Positions 1 through 5,652 of a DNA stretch of 6,317 nucleotides are shown in pieces (within the stretch, counting starts at the first letter, position 1; each line of letters begins with the position of its first letter). The position numbers were made by a program, and so were the translations under genes. The stretch is from the NCBI GenBank assembly GCA_947038135.1, contig CAMQVM010000100.1, positions 1 to 6,317 on the forward strand, given 5' to 3'. The notes under the pieces are model-generated. The model was not told the DNA's origin. It ran no database searches and saw only the letters and a program-made list of their open reading frames with translations. This DNA comes from an uncultured Rikenellaceae bacterium (lineage in GTDB: Bacteria > Bacteroidota > Bacteroidia > Bacteroidales > Rikenellaceae).

Positions 1-226
1 ACACTGATTGTTCAAAGTCAGTAACACCTTCAACATATCCATACATACTAGCTGAATTTTCAACATATACATTATATATTGGCTTGCTTACTATCTTTGT
101 TGCTTCAACCGTACTCTCTTTAGTAGTAGTATTGGATATACCTTGTTGGTTTCTTGTTCCACAAGAGATGCAAAGTGAGGATGCTAAAAATAGTAATGCT
201 GGTAAAATAAGTAATTCTTTTGTCAT
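1..226 (-). CDS. Partial lipoprotein with VWA-like N-terminal motif (5' end only)
   Basis: The first 75 codons of a minus-strand gene are visible; the rest lies beyond the left edge. The ATG at 226-224 is followed by a lysine and a hydrophobic stretch (residues 5-18). A lipobox-like 'CISCG' follows, with Cys22 as the likely lipidated residue, so the protein is probably exported and membrane-anchored. A polar Thr/Ser/Lys-rich linker (about 24-48) leads to 'YNVYVENSASMYGYVEG' (51-67). This resembles the first strand and DxSxS metal-site loop of von Willebrand A domains, but the first Asp is Glu (E56-N-S58-A-S60). I recall similar 'ENSGSM.GYV' openings in uncharacterised Bacteroidota lipoproteins. 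The lipoprotein call is fairly safe; the VWA relation is an inference from a short motif. It could instead be an unrelated beta-strand domain. No neighbouring gene in view suggests a function. Confidence 0.7.
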   Translation of the reverse strand, partial: MTKELLILPALLFLASSLCISCGTRNQQGISNTTTKESTVEATKIVSKPIYNVYVENSASMYGYVEGVTDFEQSV

Positions 227-261
227 AGTTGAAAATATATTATAATGATGTATTTGTATAA

Positions 262-315
262 TTGTACTGTGTAGTTATTGCATATATTTGTTATTAGTAA
301 TAGAATATATATTTG
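262..315 (+). promoter_or_regulatory. Two overlapping Bacteroidota-type promoter-like motifs
   Basis: The octamer TATATTTG, an exact fit to the Bacteroidota -7 consensus TAnnTTTG, occurs at 283-290 and again at 308-315. The first has a TTG at 262-264, 18 nt upstream. The TTTG ending the first copy sits 17 nt upstream of the second and could act as its -33 element. Both spacings are close to the expected value. They point to the plus strand, away from the lipoprotein gene, where no convincing gene follows. Such short motifs arise often by chance in AT-rich DNA, so this is only a candidate. Confidence 0.2.
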
Positions 316-324
316 TGTGTATTA

Positions 325-358
325 CTTTAGGCTAGGTAATATACGACCCTAGCTAAAG
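325..358. repeat. Imperfect inverted repeat, 11-bp stem with one bulge
   Basis: CTTTAG-G-CTAGG (325-336) pairs with CCTAGCTAAAG (348-358), leaving one bulged G and an 11-nt loop. It is one of the few GC-containing elements in this intergenic region. No T-run follows on either strand, so it does not look like an intrinsic terminator. It lies about 100 nt upstream of the lipoprotein start and could be a leader structure or a protein-binding site. Confidence 0.4.
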
Positions 359-505
359 CTTGATATACGTCCAAAATCACACTGTTATCTTTTGATAAAA
401 TACGAAATCATGTATATAACTTGAATTTTTTTTTAAGTACCCTAACATGATATTAAGGTATCTAATATTTACAAGACACACATAGTTATCAAGTAAAAAG
501 AAAAA

Positions 506-536
506 CAAAAGTATATAATATATTTTAATATTACAA
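506..536 (-). promoter_or_regulatory. Candidate promoter for the lipoprotein gene
   Basis: Read on the minus strand, TACTTTTG (513-506) matches the Bacteroidota -7 consensus TAnnTTTG exactly. A TTG -33 element (536-534) lies 20 nt upstream. It points toward the lipoprotein ATG at 226 and would give a leader of roughly 270 nt that includes the hairpin at 325-358. Only the motif match supports it, and the long leader is a weakness. Confidence 0.25.
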
Positions 537-615
537 CAAAATATTTATCTAAACTCGAATTTATTAGTACTTCAAACCCAATCTTACTTAACAAATAAAT
601 TAAGTTTATTGAAAA

Positions 616-741
616 ATGTTATTAGATTTCTATTCTATATTTGAAAGCAGAGATGAATATCTGACAAAGCATACACATCTTTTTATAGTGCTTGTATTAA
701 CTGCTTTACAAAAAAAGAACGACACTAAAACATCACTCTAA
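616..741 (+). CDS. Doubtful 41-residue small ORF
   Basis: An ATG at 616 opens a 41-codon frame ending with TAA at 739-741, with an in-frame TGA just upstream at 610-612. The product has acidic and aromatic residues first (MLLDFYSIFESRDEYL), then a short hydrophobic run (HLFIVLVLTAL, 21-31), then a Lys/Thr-rich tail. I recognise no family. A frame this long is not rare by chance in a 720-nt region read in six frames, and there is no ribosome binding signal. The hydrophobic run is shorter than a typical membrane helix. It is listed only because nothing else in the region is coding. Confidence 0.12.
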   Translation: MLLDFYSIFESRDEYLTKHTHLFIVLVLTALQKKNDTKTSL

Positions 742-794
742 GCACTTGTCAATATTAAAATATGAACTATAAATATTACCCTGTTTTATTCATC

Positions 795-838
795 AAAAAT
801 AGGTTATCATTCATTTTTTCAAATGAATGATAACCTAT
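795..838 (-). terminator. Stem-loop terminator of the aminopeptidase gene
   Basis: ATAGGTTATCATTCATTT (799-816) and its exact reverse complement (821-838) form an uninterrupted 18-bp stem with a 4-nt loop (TTTC). Read on the minus strand, the stem is followed at once by TTTT (798-795), as expected for a rho-independent terminator. It lies about 110 nt after the aminopeptidase stop codon, on the correct strand. On the plus strand no T-run follows, so termination there would be weaker. Confidence 0.75.
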
Positions 839-946
839 ATATAATAAATTCGGATATTCCATAAACAGCCCCAAATGACTGCAATATATAAGAATCTTAA
901 AAAATGTAGTAGCCTGTAATTTAAAATCAATTAAAGCTACATATCA

Positions 947-2350
947 CTACTCTCTGTTATGTTTCATGTACTCTTCTATCTGTGTAGATGTATATGGAAT
1001 ACGGTTGTCACCTAGAATCATAGAGCCTCTTTTAGTAACAACAACGGTATCTTCAACACGCATACCACCATAATCAAGATACTCTTTTTCTACAAGATTA
1101 AAGTTGATAAACTCACTGTTTGTTCCATCTTTTTTCCACTTTTCTATAAGTTTAGGAATAAAATATATACCAGGCTCAATAGTTAAAACGTGACCTTCAC
1201 GAAGCCTCTTTCCCATTCGTAGTGCTGAGAATCCAAACTGAGTGCTACGTTTAGTTTCAGTATCATAACCTACGTTGTTCTCTCCAAAATTCTCCATGTC
1301 ATGAACATCAAGACCTAGCTGATGTCCAAGACCATGAGGCATAAATAGGCTCATAGCACCACTCTCAAGAGCCTCTTCTGCATCGCCTTTAATAAGACCA
1401 ATAGAGTGAAGACCATTACACATAACTCGCAAACACTCTTTTTGTACCTCTTGATTAATAATACCAGCTTTTGTCATAGATATAGCCTTGTCAAATCCTG
1501 CCGTTAGTATATCATATAGCTCTCTTTGCTTAGAGGTGTAACTACCTGATACTGGCATTGTACGTGTGTTGTCACTTGCGTAATTCATGATTGTTTCAGC
1601 TCCACAATCTACAAGTAGCATACGCTCAGGCGCAAGGTTATTATTGTGAGAATGGTTGTGAAGTGTCTGACCATGATGGCTTACTATATTATGAAAAGAG
1701 ACGCCCGAACCCTTACGAAGTGCAACTCCCTCAATAGCTCCTGCAATTTCACGCTCGCCTAAACCAGGCTTGCACATACGCATAGCCAAAGTATGCATCT
1801 CATAACCTATATTGAAAGCTTTGTGAAGCTCTGCAATCTCAGCATCACTTTTTATCTCTCGGTCTGCTACAACAGCACGTACTAGCTCCATTGAAGCATA
1901 GTTTTCTAACTCATTAGCCTTGATGCCTATAAGCGACTCTAACTGTATTTTTGTAGTGTTGCGATATGGTGGCAAAAAATGAATTTTACGCCCTGATTTT
2001 TTCGCTTTATTGATATAAACCTCTAACTCACTTAGTGTAGATGTTGTAGTGACTCCTGCACCTGCTGCCATCTCTGCGATAGATGGCTGGTCACCCATCC
2101 ATATTATATCATCAATTGTGTAGTCGTTACCATATATGGCATCGTTATTATTATCTATATCAACTACACCAACTAAATTTTCGGCATTAACTCCAAAATA
2201 GTATAAAAAAGTGCTATCTTGGCGGAAATGCTCATAGTTATGGTGGTAGTTTCTTGCCGACTCCATGTTACCCATTAGTATCACTACTCCACTGTTTACA
2301 GCTCTCTTTAAAGAAGCTCTTCTTTGTATATATATATCTTTGTCAAACAT
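947..2350 (-). CDS. pepP: Xaa-Pro aminopeptidase (M24B, aminopeptidase P type)
   Basis: This complete 467-residue cytosolic metallopeptidase is expected to remove the N-terminal residue from peptides whose second residue is proline (EC 3.4.11.9). Residues 1 to about 150 match the aminopeptidase P N-terminal domain, including 'RQDSTFLYYFG' (43-53). Residues from about 170 form the M24 'pita-bread' catalytic domain. All five metal ligands are visible: Asp248 (LLVDCGAE), Asp260 (SDNTRT), His343 (PHGLGHQLG), Glu392 (TIEPGIY) and Glu433 (MRVEDT). The catalytic-site histidine His350 (DVHD) is also present. The length is normal for the family and there is no signal peptide. The start at 2350 places the N-terminal domain correctly. 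It is transcribed alone, divergently from the SDR operon, with a promoter candidate just upstream and a terminator at 838-795. A prolidase-like specificity is a less likely alternative, since the N-terminal domain and GLGHQLGLDVHD region favour aminopeptidase P. Confidence 0.95.
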   Translation of the reverse strand: MFDKDIYIQRRASLKRAVNSGVVILMGNMESARNYHHNYEHFRQDSTFLYYFGVNAENLVGVVDIDNNNDAIYGNDYTIDDIIWMGDQPSIAEMAAGAGVTTTSTLSELEVYINKAKKSGRKIHFLPPYRNTTKIQLESLIGIKANELENYASMELVRAVVADREIKSDAEIAELHKAFNIGYEMHTLAMRMCKPGLGEREIAGAIEGVALRKGSGVSFHNIVSHHGQTLHNHSHNNNLAPERMLLVDCGAETIMNYASDNTRTMPVSGSYTSKQRELYDILTAGFDKAISMTKAGIINQEVQKECLRVMCNGLHSIGLIKGDAEEALESGAMSLFMPHGLGHQLGLDVHDMENFGENNVGYDTETKRSTQFGFSALRMGKRLREGHVLTIEPGIYFIPKLIEKWKKDGTNSEFINFNLVEKEYLDYGGMRVEDTVVVTKRGSMILGDNRIPYTSTQIEEYMKHNRE

Positions 2351-2372
2351 AATGTATTTAATTAAAATTTCT

Positions 2373-2403
2373 TAAAGGTAGTAAAATAATCGCAATTCAC
2401 AAC
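2373..2403 (-). promoter_or_regulatory. Candidate promoter of the aminopeptidase gene
   Basis: On the minus strand, TACCTTTA (2380-2373) matches the -7 consensus TAnnTTTG at five of its six defined bases. A GTTG (2403-2400) lies 19 nt upstream as a possible -33 element. Transcription would begin roughly 15-20 nt before the ATG at 2350, giving a short leader. The assignment rests on motif and spacing only. Confidence 0.35.
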
Positions 2404-2413
2404 TATTTGTGAA
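2396..2413. promoter_or_regulatory. Operator-like palindrome TTCACAA-N4-TTGTGAA
   Basis: Two perfect 7-bp arms (2396-2402 and 2407-2413) are separated by CTAT. The palindrome covers the proposed -33 element of the aminopeptidase promoter, where a bound dimeric regulator would block or alter transcription. The half-sites resemble Crp boxes but in the opposite order (CACAA...TTGTG rather than TGTGA...TCACA), so Crp-type binding cannot be assumed. It could also be a small hairpin formed by chance. Confidence 0.35.
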
Positions 2414-2485
2414 ATTTTATTACTTTTTTACTCGCTACTGTGCTATTTCACCTCTATATTATCATATATTTAGAAGAGTGTTTGG

Positions 2486-2515
2486 TTTGGTTATTGAGTG
2501 AATAATTTCTGTTTG
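2486..2515 (+). promoter_or_regulatory. Weak candidate promoter for the SDR operon
   Basis: TTTG (2486-2489) is followed 18 nt later by TCTGTTTG (2508-2515), which fits TAnnTTTG except for C in place of the second-position A. Spacing suits a Bacteroidota -33/-7 pair. It would leave a leader of about 140 nt before the SDR ATG at 2661. That mismatch falls at a well-conserved position, so support is low. No better pair was found on the plus strand here. Confidence 0.2.
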
Positions 2516-2572
2516 GCGAAAAGGTTAAATATATAATAACCAATTTAGATAACTATTACTTATAAAGGTTTT

Positions 2573-2586
2573 TATTTGAACAAATA
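2573..2586. promoter_or_regulatory. Short palindrome TATTTG-AA-CAAATA upstream of the SDR operon
   Basis: Two 6-bp perfect inverted arms (2573-2578 and 2581-2586) flank an AA spacer, 74 nt before the SDR start. The position and symmetry fit a dimeric-regulator site, and the operon encodes a Crp/Fnr-type protein, so autoregulation is conceivable. The element is short and AT-rich, so chance occurrence is a real possibility. Confidence 0.25.
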
Positions 2587-2660
2587 CTAGTAACACTATC
2601 TAAACAAATGTTATCGTGCAGAGCAGTAATATTATCTACTTTTACATAAAAATTGATGAT

Positions 2661-3467
2661 ATGAAAAAGTTACAAGGAAAGAATATTTTAATCACTGGTG
2701 GAGCATCAGGAATAGGAAAGATAATGGCTAGAATAGCATTAGAAAAGGGGGCAAATGTTATCATATGGGATCTTAATAGACGAAATATAGAGAAGACAAT
2801 CGGTGATCTGAAGGGTTTAGGTGTCATATACGGAGGCTGTGTTGATGTATCAAACATTGAAAATGTGAAAATGGCAGCTGAAGAGGTAAAAAAAAATATG
2901 GGGGTTGTAGATGTGTTGATTAATAATGCAGGAATCGTTGTTGGTAAATATTTTGCAGATCATTCAATAACAGATATCCAGAGTGTGATGAGTGTTAACT
3001 CTAATGCTCCGATGTATGTTACTCTCGAGTTTTTGGGAGATATGTTAAATCAAAATTCGGGGCATATATGTAACATCGCATCTTCTGCAGGATTTATTAC
3101 AAATCCTAAAATGTCGGTATATGCAGCAAGTAAATGGGCGGTTATCGGATGGTCAGACAGCCTACGTCTTGAGATGCAGCAGATGAATAAAAATGTAAAA
3201 GTAACGACTATAATGCCCTACTATATAAATACAGGGATGTTTGATGGGGTAAAGTCTATAATCCCAATTCTTGATCCAGAGAAAACCGCTGCGACTATTA
3301 TTAAAGCAATAGAGAGCGATAAGAAGATGCTTTCTATCTCACGTAGCTTATACTTTTTTGCTAGGTTGGGGCAGGCTATACTTCCGATTTCGGTGCTTGA
3401 CTATATTGCTGGGGGTATATTAGGCATCTATAAAACAATGGACAACTTTGTAGGGCGCAAAAAATAA
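2661..3467 (+). CDS. Short-chain dehydrogenase/reductase (classical SDR)
   Basis: This 268-residue Rossmann-fold oxidoreductase should interconvert an alcohol and an aldehyde or ketone. Visible motifs, counted from the ATG at 2661, are the dinucleotide loop TGGASGIG (12-19), acidic Asp37 at the end of strand 2 (favouring NAD over NADP), NNAG (88-91), Asn113, and the catalytic Ser141, Tyr154 and Lys158 (YAASK). The C-terminal 40 residues are hydrophobic and aromatic (SLYFFARLGQAILPISVLDYIAGGILGIY), more so than in soluble SDRs. This suggests membrane association or a lipophilic substrate, as in the 17-beta-HSD11/retinol-dehydrogenase-like group. The start at 2661 puts the Rossmann fold near residue 8 as usual. 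An in-frame GTG at 2616 would add 15 residues with no counterpart in the family. The gene is followed after 57 nt by an aldehyde dehydrogenase, suggesting consecutive oxidation steps. The exact substrate cannot be read from the sequence. Confidence 0.92.
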   Translation: MKKLQGKNILITGGASGIGKIMARIALEKGANVIIWDLNRRNIEKTIGDLKGLGVIYGGCVDVSNIENVKMAAEEVKKNMGVVDVLINNAGIVVGKYFADHSITDIQSVMSVNSNAPMYVTLEFLGDMLNQNSGHICNIASSAGFITNPKMSVYAASKWAVIGWSDSLRLEMQQMNKNVKVTTIMPYYINTGMFDGVKSIIPILDPEKTAATIIKAIESDKKMLSISRSLYFFARLGQAILPISVLDYIAGGILGIYKTMDNFVGRKK

Positions 3468-3524
3468 TTATGAGACAAAAATGAAAAGTAAATCGTAAAC
3501 GCATAAAAAATAAATTATAAATGT

Positions 3525-4883
3525 ATGAAAGATAGAATAGTTAACAGCATAAGTAAGCAGAGAGAATTTTTTCGCTTAAACAACACGAAAGGCGTTGAGT
3601 TTAGATTAGAACAGCTAAAAAAACTAAAGCGCCTAATTATAAAAAGAGAGCTTGATATTGAGGCGGCACTGTGGGAGGATCTACATAAATCTCCTGAAGA
3701 GGCATACCTAACCGAGATCAGTATTGTTATGCAAGAGCTTGATAATCACCTTAAACACCTTAAAAAATGGGCTGAACCTCAAAAGGTTAAAACACCAATA
3801 CATCTTTTCCCATCATCTAGCACTATAATATATGAGCCACTAGGTATAGCGTTGATTGTTGCCCCTTGGAACTACCCTTTTCAGCTAGTTATCAACCCAT
3901 TGATAGGTGCAATTTCATCGGGATGTTGCGCTATGATAAAGCCATCTCCTAATGCTACTGCTACTGCAAAATTGATTGAGGAGATGATTAAGGAGTTATA
4001 CAGCCCCAACTATATAGATATAGTATTAGGAGGGCGAGAGGTAAATGAGCTGCTATTTGAGCAGAAGTTCGACATCATTTTTTTTACAGGAAGCACTGCG
4101 CTAGGCAAGGTTGTAAGCAAGGCAGCAGCCGAAAACCTTACTCCGCTTGTGCTAGAGCTTGGAGGTAAGAGCCCATGTATAGTTGACCACGATGCAAATT
4201 TAGATGTTGCGGCTAAACGTATAATTTGGGGTAAATTTATCAATGCAGGGCAGACTTGTATAGCCCCCGATTACCTATTGGTACACAAAAGTATAAAAGA
4301 TAAATTACTAGTGAAATTAAAGAGGTATATAACTGAAATGTACGGTGATAATGTTATTGATAGCCGTGTATACCCTCGTATTATAAGCGATCAAGCCATG
4401 GGTAGGCTTAAAGAGCTGATGAATGAAGGGGATGTATATTGTGGTGGTGAAGTTGATGAGCAGCAGCGATATATAGCACCTACAATTATAGACAATATAA
4501 GACCTGAATCATTAATTATGCAAGAAGAGATATTTGGACCTATTTTACCAGTAATGACTTTTGGAGATATATCGGAAGTTTTTTACTACCTTAGCCAGAA
4601 AGAAAAGCCATTAGCACTATACTATTTCGGAAAAGATGGTGATAATGTTCTGAGCAAAACAACCTCAGGAGGGGCGTGTATTAATGATACTTTAATGCAT
4701 ATCACAAACCATAATTTACCATTTGGTGGTGTTGGAAGCAGTGGAATGGGTAGGTATCATGGCAAAGATAGCTTTTTGATATTTAGCAATATTCGAGGGG
4801 TTGTTAAAACAGCCGTGTGGATTGATATACCGCTAAAATATGCACCTTTTAACTATTTTAAATTTATTAAACGTCTGATTTAA
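3525..4883 (+). CDS. ALDH3-type (fatty) aldehyde dehydrogenase
   Basis: This complete 452-residue NAD(P)-dependent enzyme oxidises aldehydes to carboxylic acids. Motifs are PWNYPF with Asn116, FTGS (187-190), the general base Glu211 in LELGGKSP, nucleophile Cys245 in NAGQTC, Glu335 in EEIFGP, and PFGGVGSSGMGRYHGKDSF (399-417). The last motif, the roughly 450-residue length and the absence of a longer N-terminal region place it with class 3 aldehyde dehydrogenases (fatty or coniferyl aldehyde type) rather than the approximately 500-residue ALDH1/2 type. The tail (KYAPFNYFKFIKRLI) is aromatic and basic, resembling the end of ALDH3 proteins that sit at membranes. The ATG at 3525 is preceded by an AT-rich stretch with no Shine-Dalgarno signal. 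Its position after an SDR suggests it oxidises the aldehyde the SDR makes or uses, perhaps a long-chain aldehyde from membrane lipids. That substrate is inference. Confidence 0.93.
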   Translation: MKDRIVNSISKQREFFRLNNTKGVEFRLEQLKKLKRLIIKRELDIEAALWEDLHKSPEEAYLTEISIVMQELDNHLKHLKKWAEPQKVKTPIHLFPSSSTIIYEPLGIALIVAPWNYPFQLVINPLIGAISSGCCAMIKPSPNATATAKLIEEMIKELYSPNYIDIVLGGREVNELLFEQKFDIIFFTGSTALGKVVSKAAAENLTPLVLELGGKSPCIVDHDANLDVAAKRIIWGKFINAGQTCIAPDYLLVHKSIKDKLLVKLKRYITEMYGDNVIDSRVYPRIISDQAMGRLKELMNEGDVYCGGEVDEQQRYIAPTIIDNIRPESLIMQEEIFGPILPVMTFGDISEVFYYLSQKEKPLALYYFGKDGDNVLSKTTSGGACINDTLMHITNHNLPFGGVGSSGMGRYHGKDSFLIFSNIRGVVKTAVWIDIPLKYAPFNYFKFIKRLI

Positions 4884-4885
4884 TT

Positions 4886-5470
4886 ATGAATATTGCAAAC
4901 GAAGAGTTTCGTGGGTTAATCTCTAAATATATAGAGATAAATGATGCTGAGTGGAGTCACTTTATATCTATGCTTCAATTTAAAGAGGTAAGCAAAAATG
5001 AGATAATAGTATCTGAAGGATCTGTTACAGAAAATATCTATTTTGTTTTTAAAGGAGCGCTTAGAACCTTCTTTACTAATAGTAATGGTGAAGAGAAAAC
5101 CTTCTATTTCTCTGTCGAGAATAGTTTTGCAGCCGATTATGAGAGTTTCTTGAAGGGCTCAAAATCAAGGTACTCTATCCAAGCACTTGAAGACACCTCG
5201 GTAGCTATGATATCTACTGCTATGCTTAAAGATGCCTACGAAAGCTTACGTTATGGTGATAGGTTGGGGCGAATATTTGCAGAAAAATATTTCTTTCTTT
5301 GGAGTGATAGAATCCAAGATATCTATATGTTATCTCCTCTTGAAAGATATAATAATATGAAGTTTCAATTTCCTGATATATTTCAGAGAGTACCACAACA
5401 TTATATCGCTTCTTATCTTAATATTACCCCTGTGCATCTTAGTCGGTTGAAAAAAAGTGTTGTAATTTAG
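4886..5470 (+). CDS. Crp/Fnr-family transcriptional regulator
   Basis: This 194-residue protein has a cyclic-nucleotide-binding-like beta-barrel (about 20-110, with IYFVFKGALRTFF at 51-63), a long dimer helix (about 112-145) and a C-terminal helix-turn-helix (VPQHYIASYLNITPVHLSRLKK, 169-190). Length and layout fit the short Crp/Fnr-like regulators common in Bacteroidota. By a hand alignment, the Arg-Ser pair that holds cAMP phosphate in E. coli Crp is Ser94-Arg95 here, so cAMP binding is unlikely. No N-terminal cysteine cluster for an Fnr-type iron-sulfur centre is present. The effector is unknown. The start lies two nucleotides after the ALDH stop, which indicates co-transcription and probable translational coupling. 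It probably regulates this operon or related lipid-aldehyde genes, by context only. The protein ends four residues after the recognition-helix region, which is short but seen in this group. Confidence 0.9.
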   Translation: MNIANEEFRGLISKYIEINDAEWSHFISMLQFKEVSKNEIIVSEGSVTENIYFVFKGALRTFFTNSNGEEKTFYFSVENSFAADYESFLKGSKSRYSIQALEDTSVAMISTAMLKDAYESLRYGDRLGRIFAEKYFFLWSDRIQDIYMLSPLERYNNMKFQFPDIFQRVPQHYIASYLNITPVHLSRLKKSVVI

Positions 5471-5540
5471 CTCTAATATTCTCTGATCAAATTGTTATAA
5501 AACTCTATCGTCAGCATATTTTTAATAAAACACACAATAT

Positions 5541-5587
5541 ATATAGTATAAATCACTTTTTTATACTATATTTGCATTATACTATAT
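5541..5587. repeat. Three copies of a TATAGTATA element before the sulfatase gene
   Basis: The 9-mer TATAGTATA occurs at 5542-5550, and its reverse complement TATACTATA at 5562-5570 and 5578-5586. The first two copies extend to a perfect 12-bp inverted repeat (5541-5552 and 5560-5571) around a 7-nt loop. The last two are direct repeats of an 11-mer, TTATACTATAT, with a 16-nt period. The copies surround a -7-like element, so they could be operator sites. Alternatively the inverted pair may form a weak AT-rich hairpin. Low complexity means some of this could be chance, but three copies in 47 nt is notable. Confidence 0.5.
5567..5574 (+). promoter_or_regulatory. Candidate -7 element for the sulfatase gene
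   Basis: TATATTTG fits the Bacteroidota -7 consensus TAnnTTTG exactly and lies about 80 nt before the sulfatase ATG, in a plausible place. No TTTG or TTG is found at the expected -33 position (around 5544-5549), which is occupied by the TATAGTATA repeat. This would suit an activator-dependent promoter, but the missing -33 element keeps confidence low. Confidence 0.3.
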
Positions 5588-5652
5588 AGGTGTTTGTATT
5601 AATAACACGATATTAATAAACTAAATTGCTTTAATAACTTTAATTTTATTTT

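Larger units (their letters stand above)
227..946. other. Long gene-poor intergenic region (about 720 nt)
   Basis: This very AT-rich stretch lies between the 5' end of the lipoprotein gene and the 3' end of the aminopeptidase gene, both on the minus strand. It contains an imperfect hairpin (325-358), several promoter-like motifs on both strands, a doubtful 41-codon plus-strand ORF (616-741) and a perfect 18-bp stem-loop (799-838). No tRNA, rRNA, transposase remnant or tandem repeat array was recognised. It is longer than needed for a simple terminator plus promoter, so a small RNA or a long leader for the lipoprotein gene is possible but not shown. Confidence 0.6.
2351..2660. other. Divergent intergenic region between aminopeptidase and SDR operon
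   Basis: This 310-nt AT-rich spacer must hold the promoters of both flanking transcription units. Candidate elements are a minus-strand promoter at 2373-2403, a palindrome at 2396-2413, a plus-strand promoter-like pair at 2486-2515 and a palindrome at 2573-2586. A weaker GGTTA-N9-TAACC inverted repeat lies at 2523-2541. No convincing gene is seen. A GTG at 2616 in frame with the SDR was judged not to be its start. Confidence 0.6.

Noticed and set aside
385..398. Small hairpin TTATC-TTTT-GATAA
   Set aside because: Only five AT-rich base pairs with no T-run; expected by chance.
636..643. TATATTTG as a further plus-strand promoter -7 element
   Set aside because: The nearest upstream TTG (609-611) is 24 nt away, too far for a -33 element. 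The octamer is expected to recur by chance in such AT-rich DNA.
2616..2660. GTG at 2616 as an upstream start of the SDR gene, adding 15 residues
   Set aside because: The added residues (MQSSNIIYFYIKIDD) have no counterpart in classical SDRs. The ATG at 2661 places the nucleotide-binding fold at the usual distance from the N-terminus, and no ribosome binding signal favours the GTG.
2642..2857. Open frame of 71 codons on the minus strand
   Set aside because: It lies almost entirely antisense to the SDR coding sequence, and its product shows no recognisable domain.
3470..3498. Tiny ATG-initiated frames (4 and 5 codons) between the SDR and ALDH genes
   Set aside because: They are far too short to support as leader peptides, with no attenuator-like structure around them.
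4010..4243. Open frame of 77 codons on the minus strand
   Set aside because: It is antisense to conserved ALDH motifs (FTGS, LELGGKSP), and its product has low-complexity Ser-rich composition.
5471..5540. Intrinsic terminator just after the Crp/Fnr gene
   Set aside because: No stem followed by a T-run was found in this stretch. The only stem nearby (5541-5571) has just two G-C pairs and fits an operator-like repeat at least as well.
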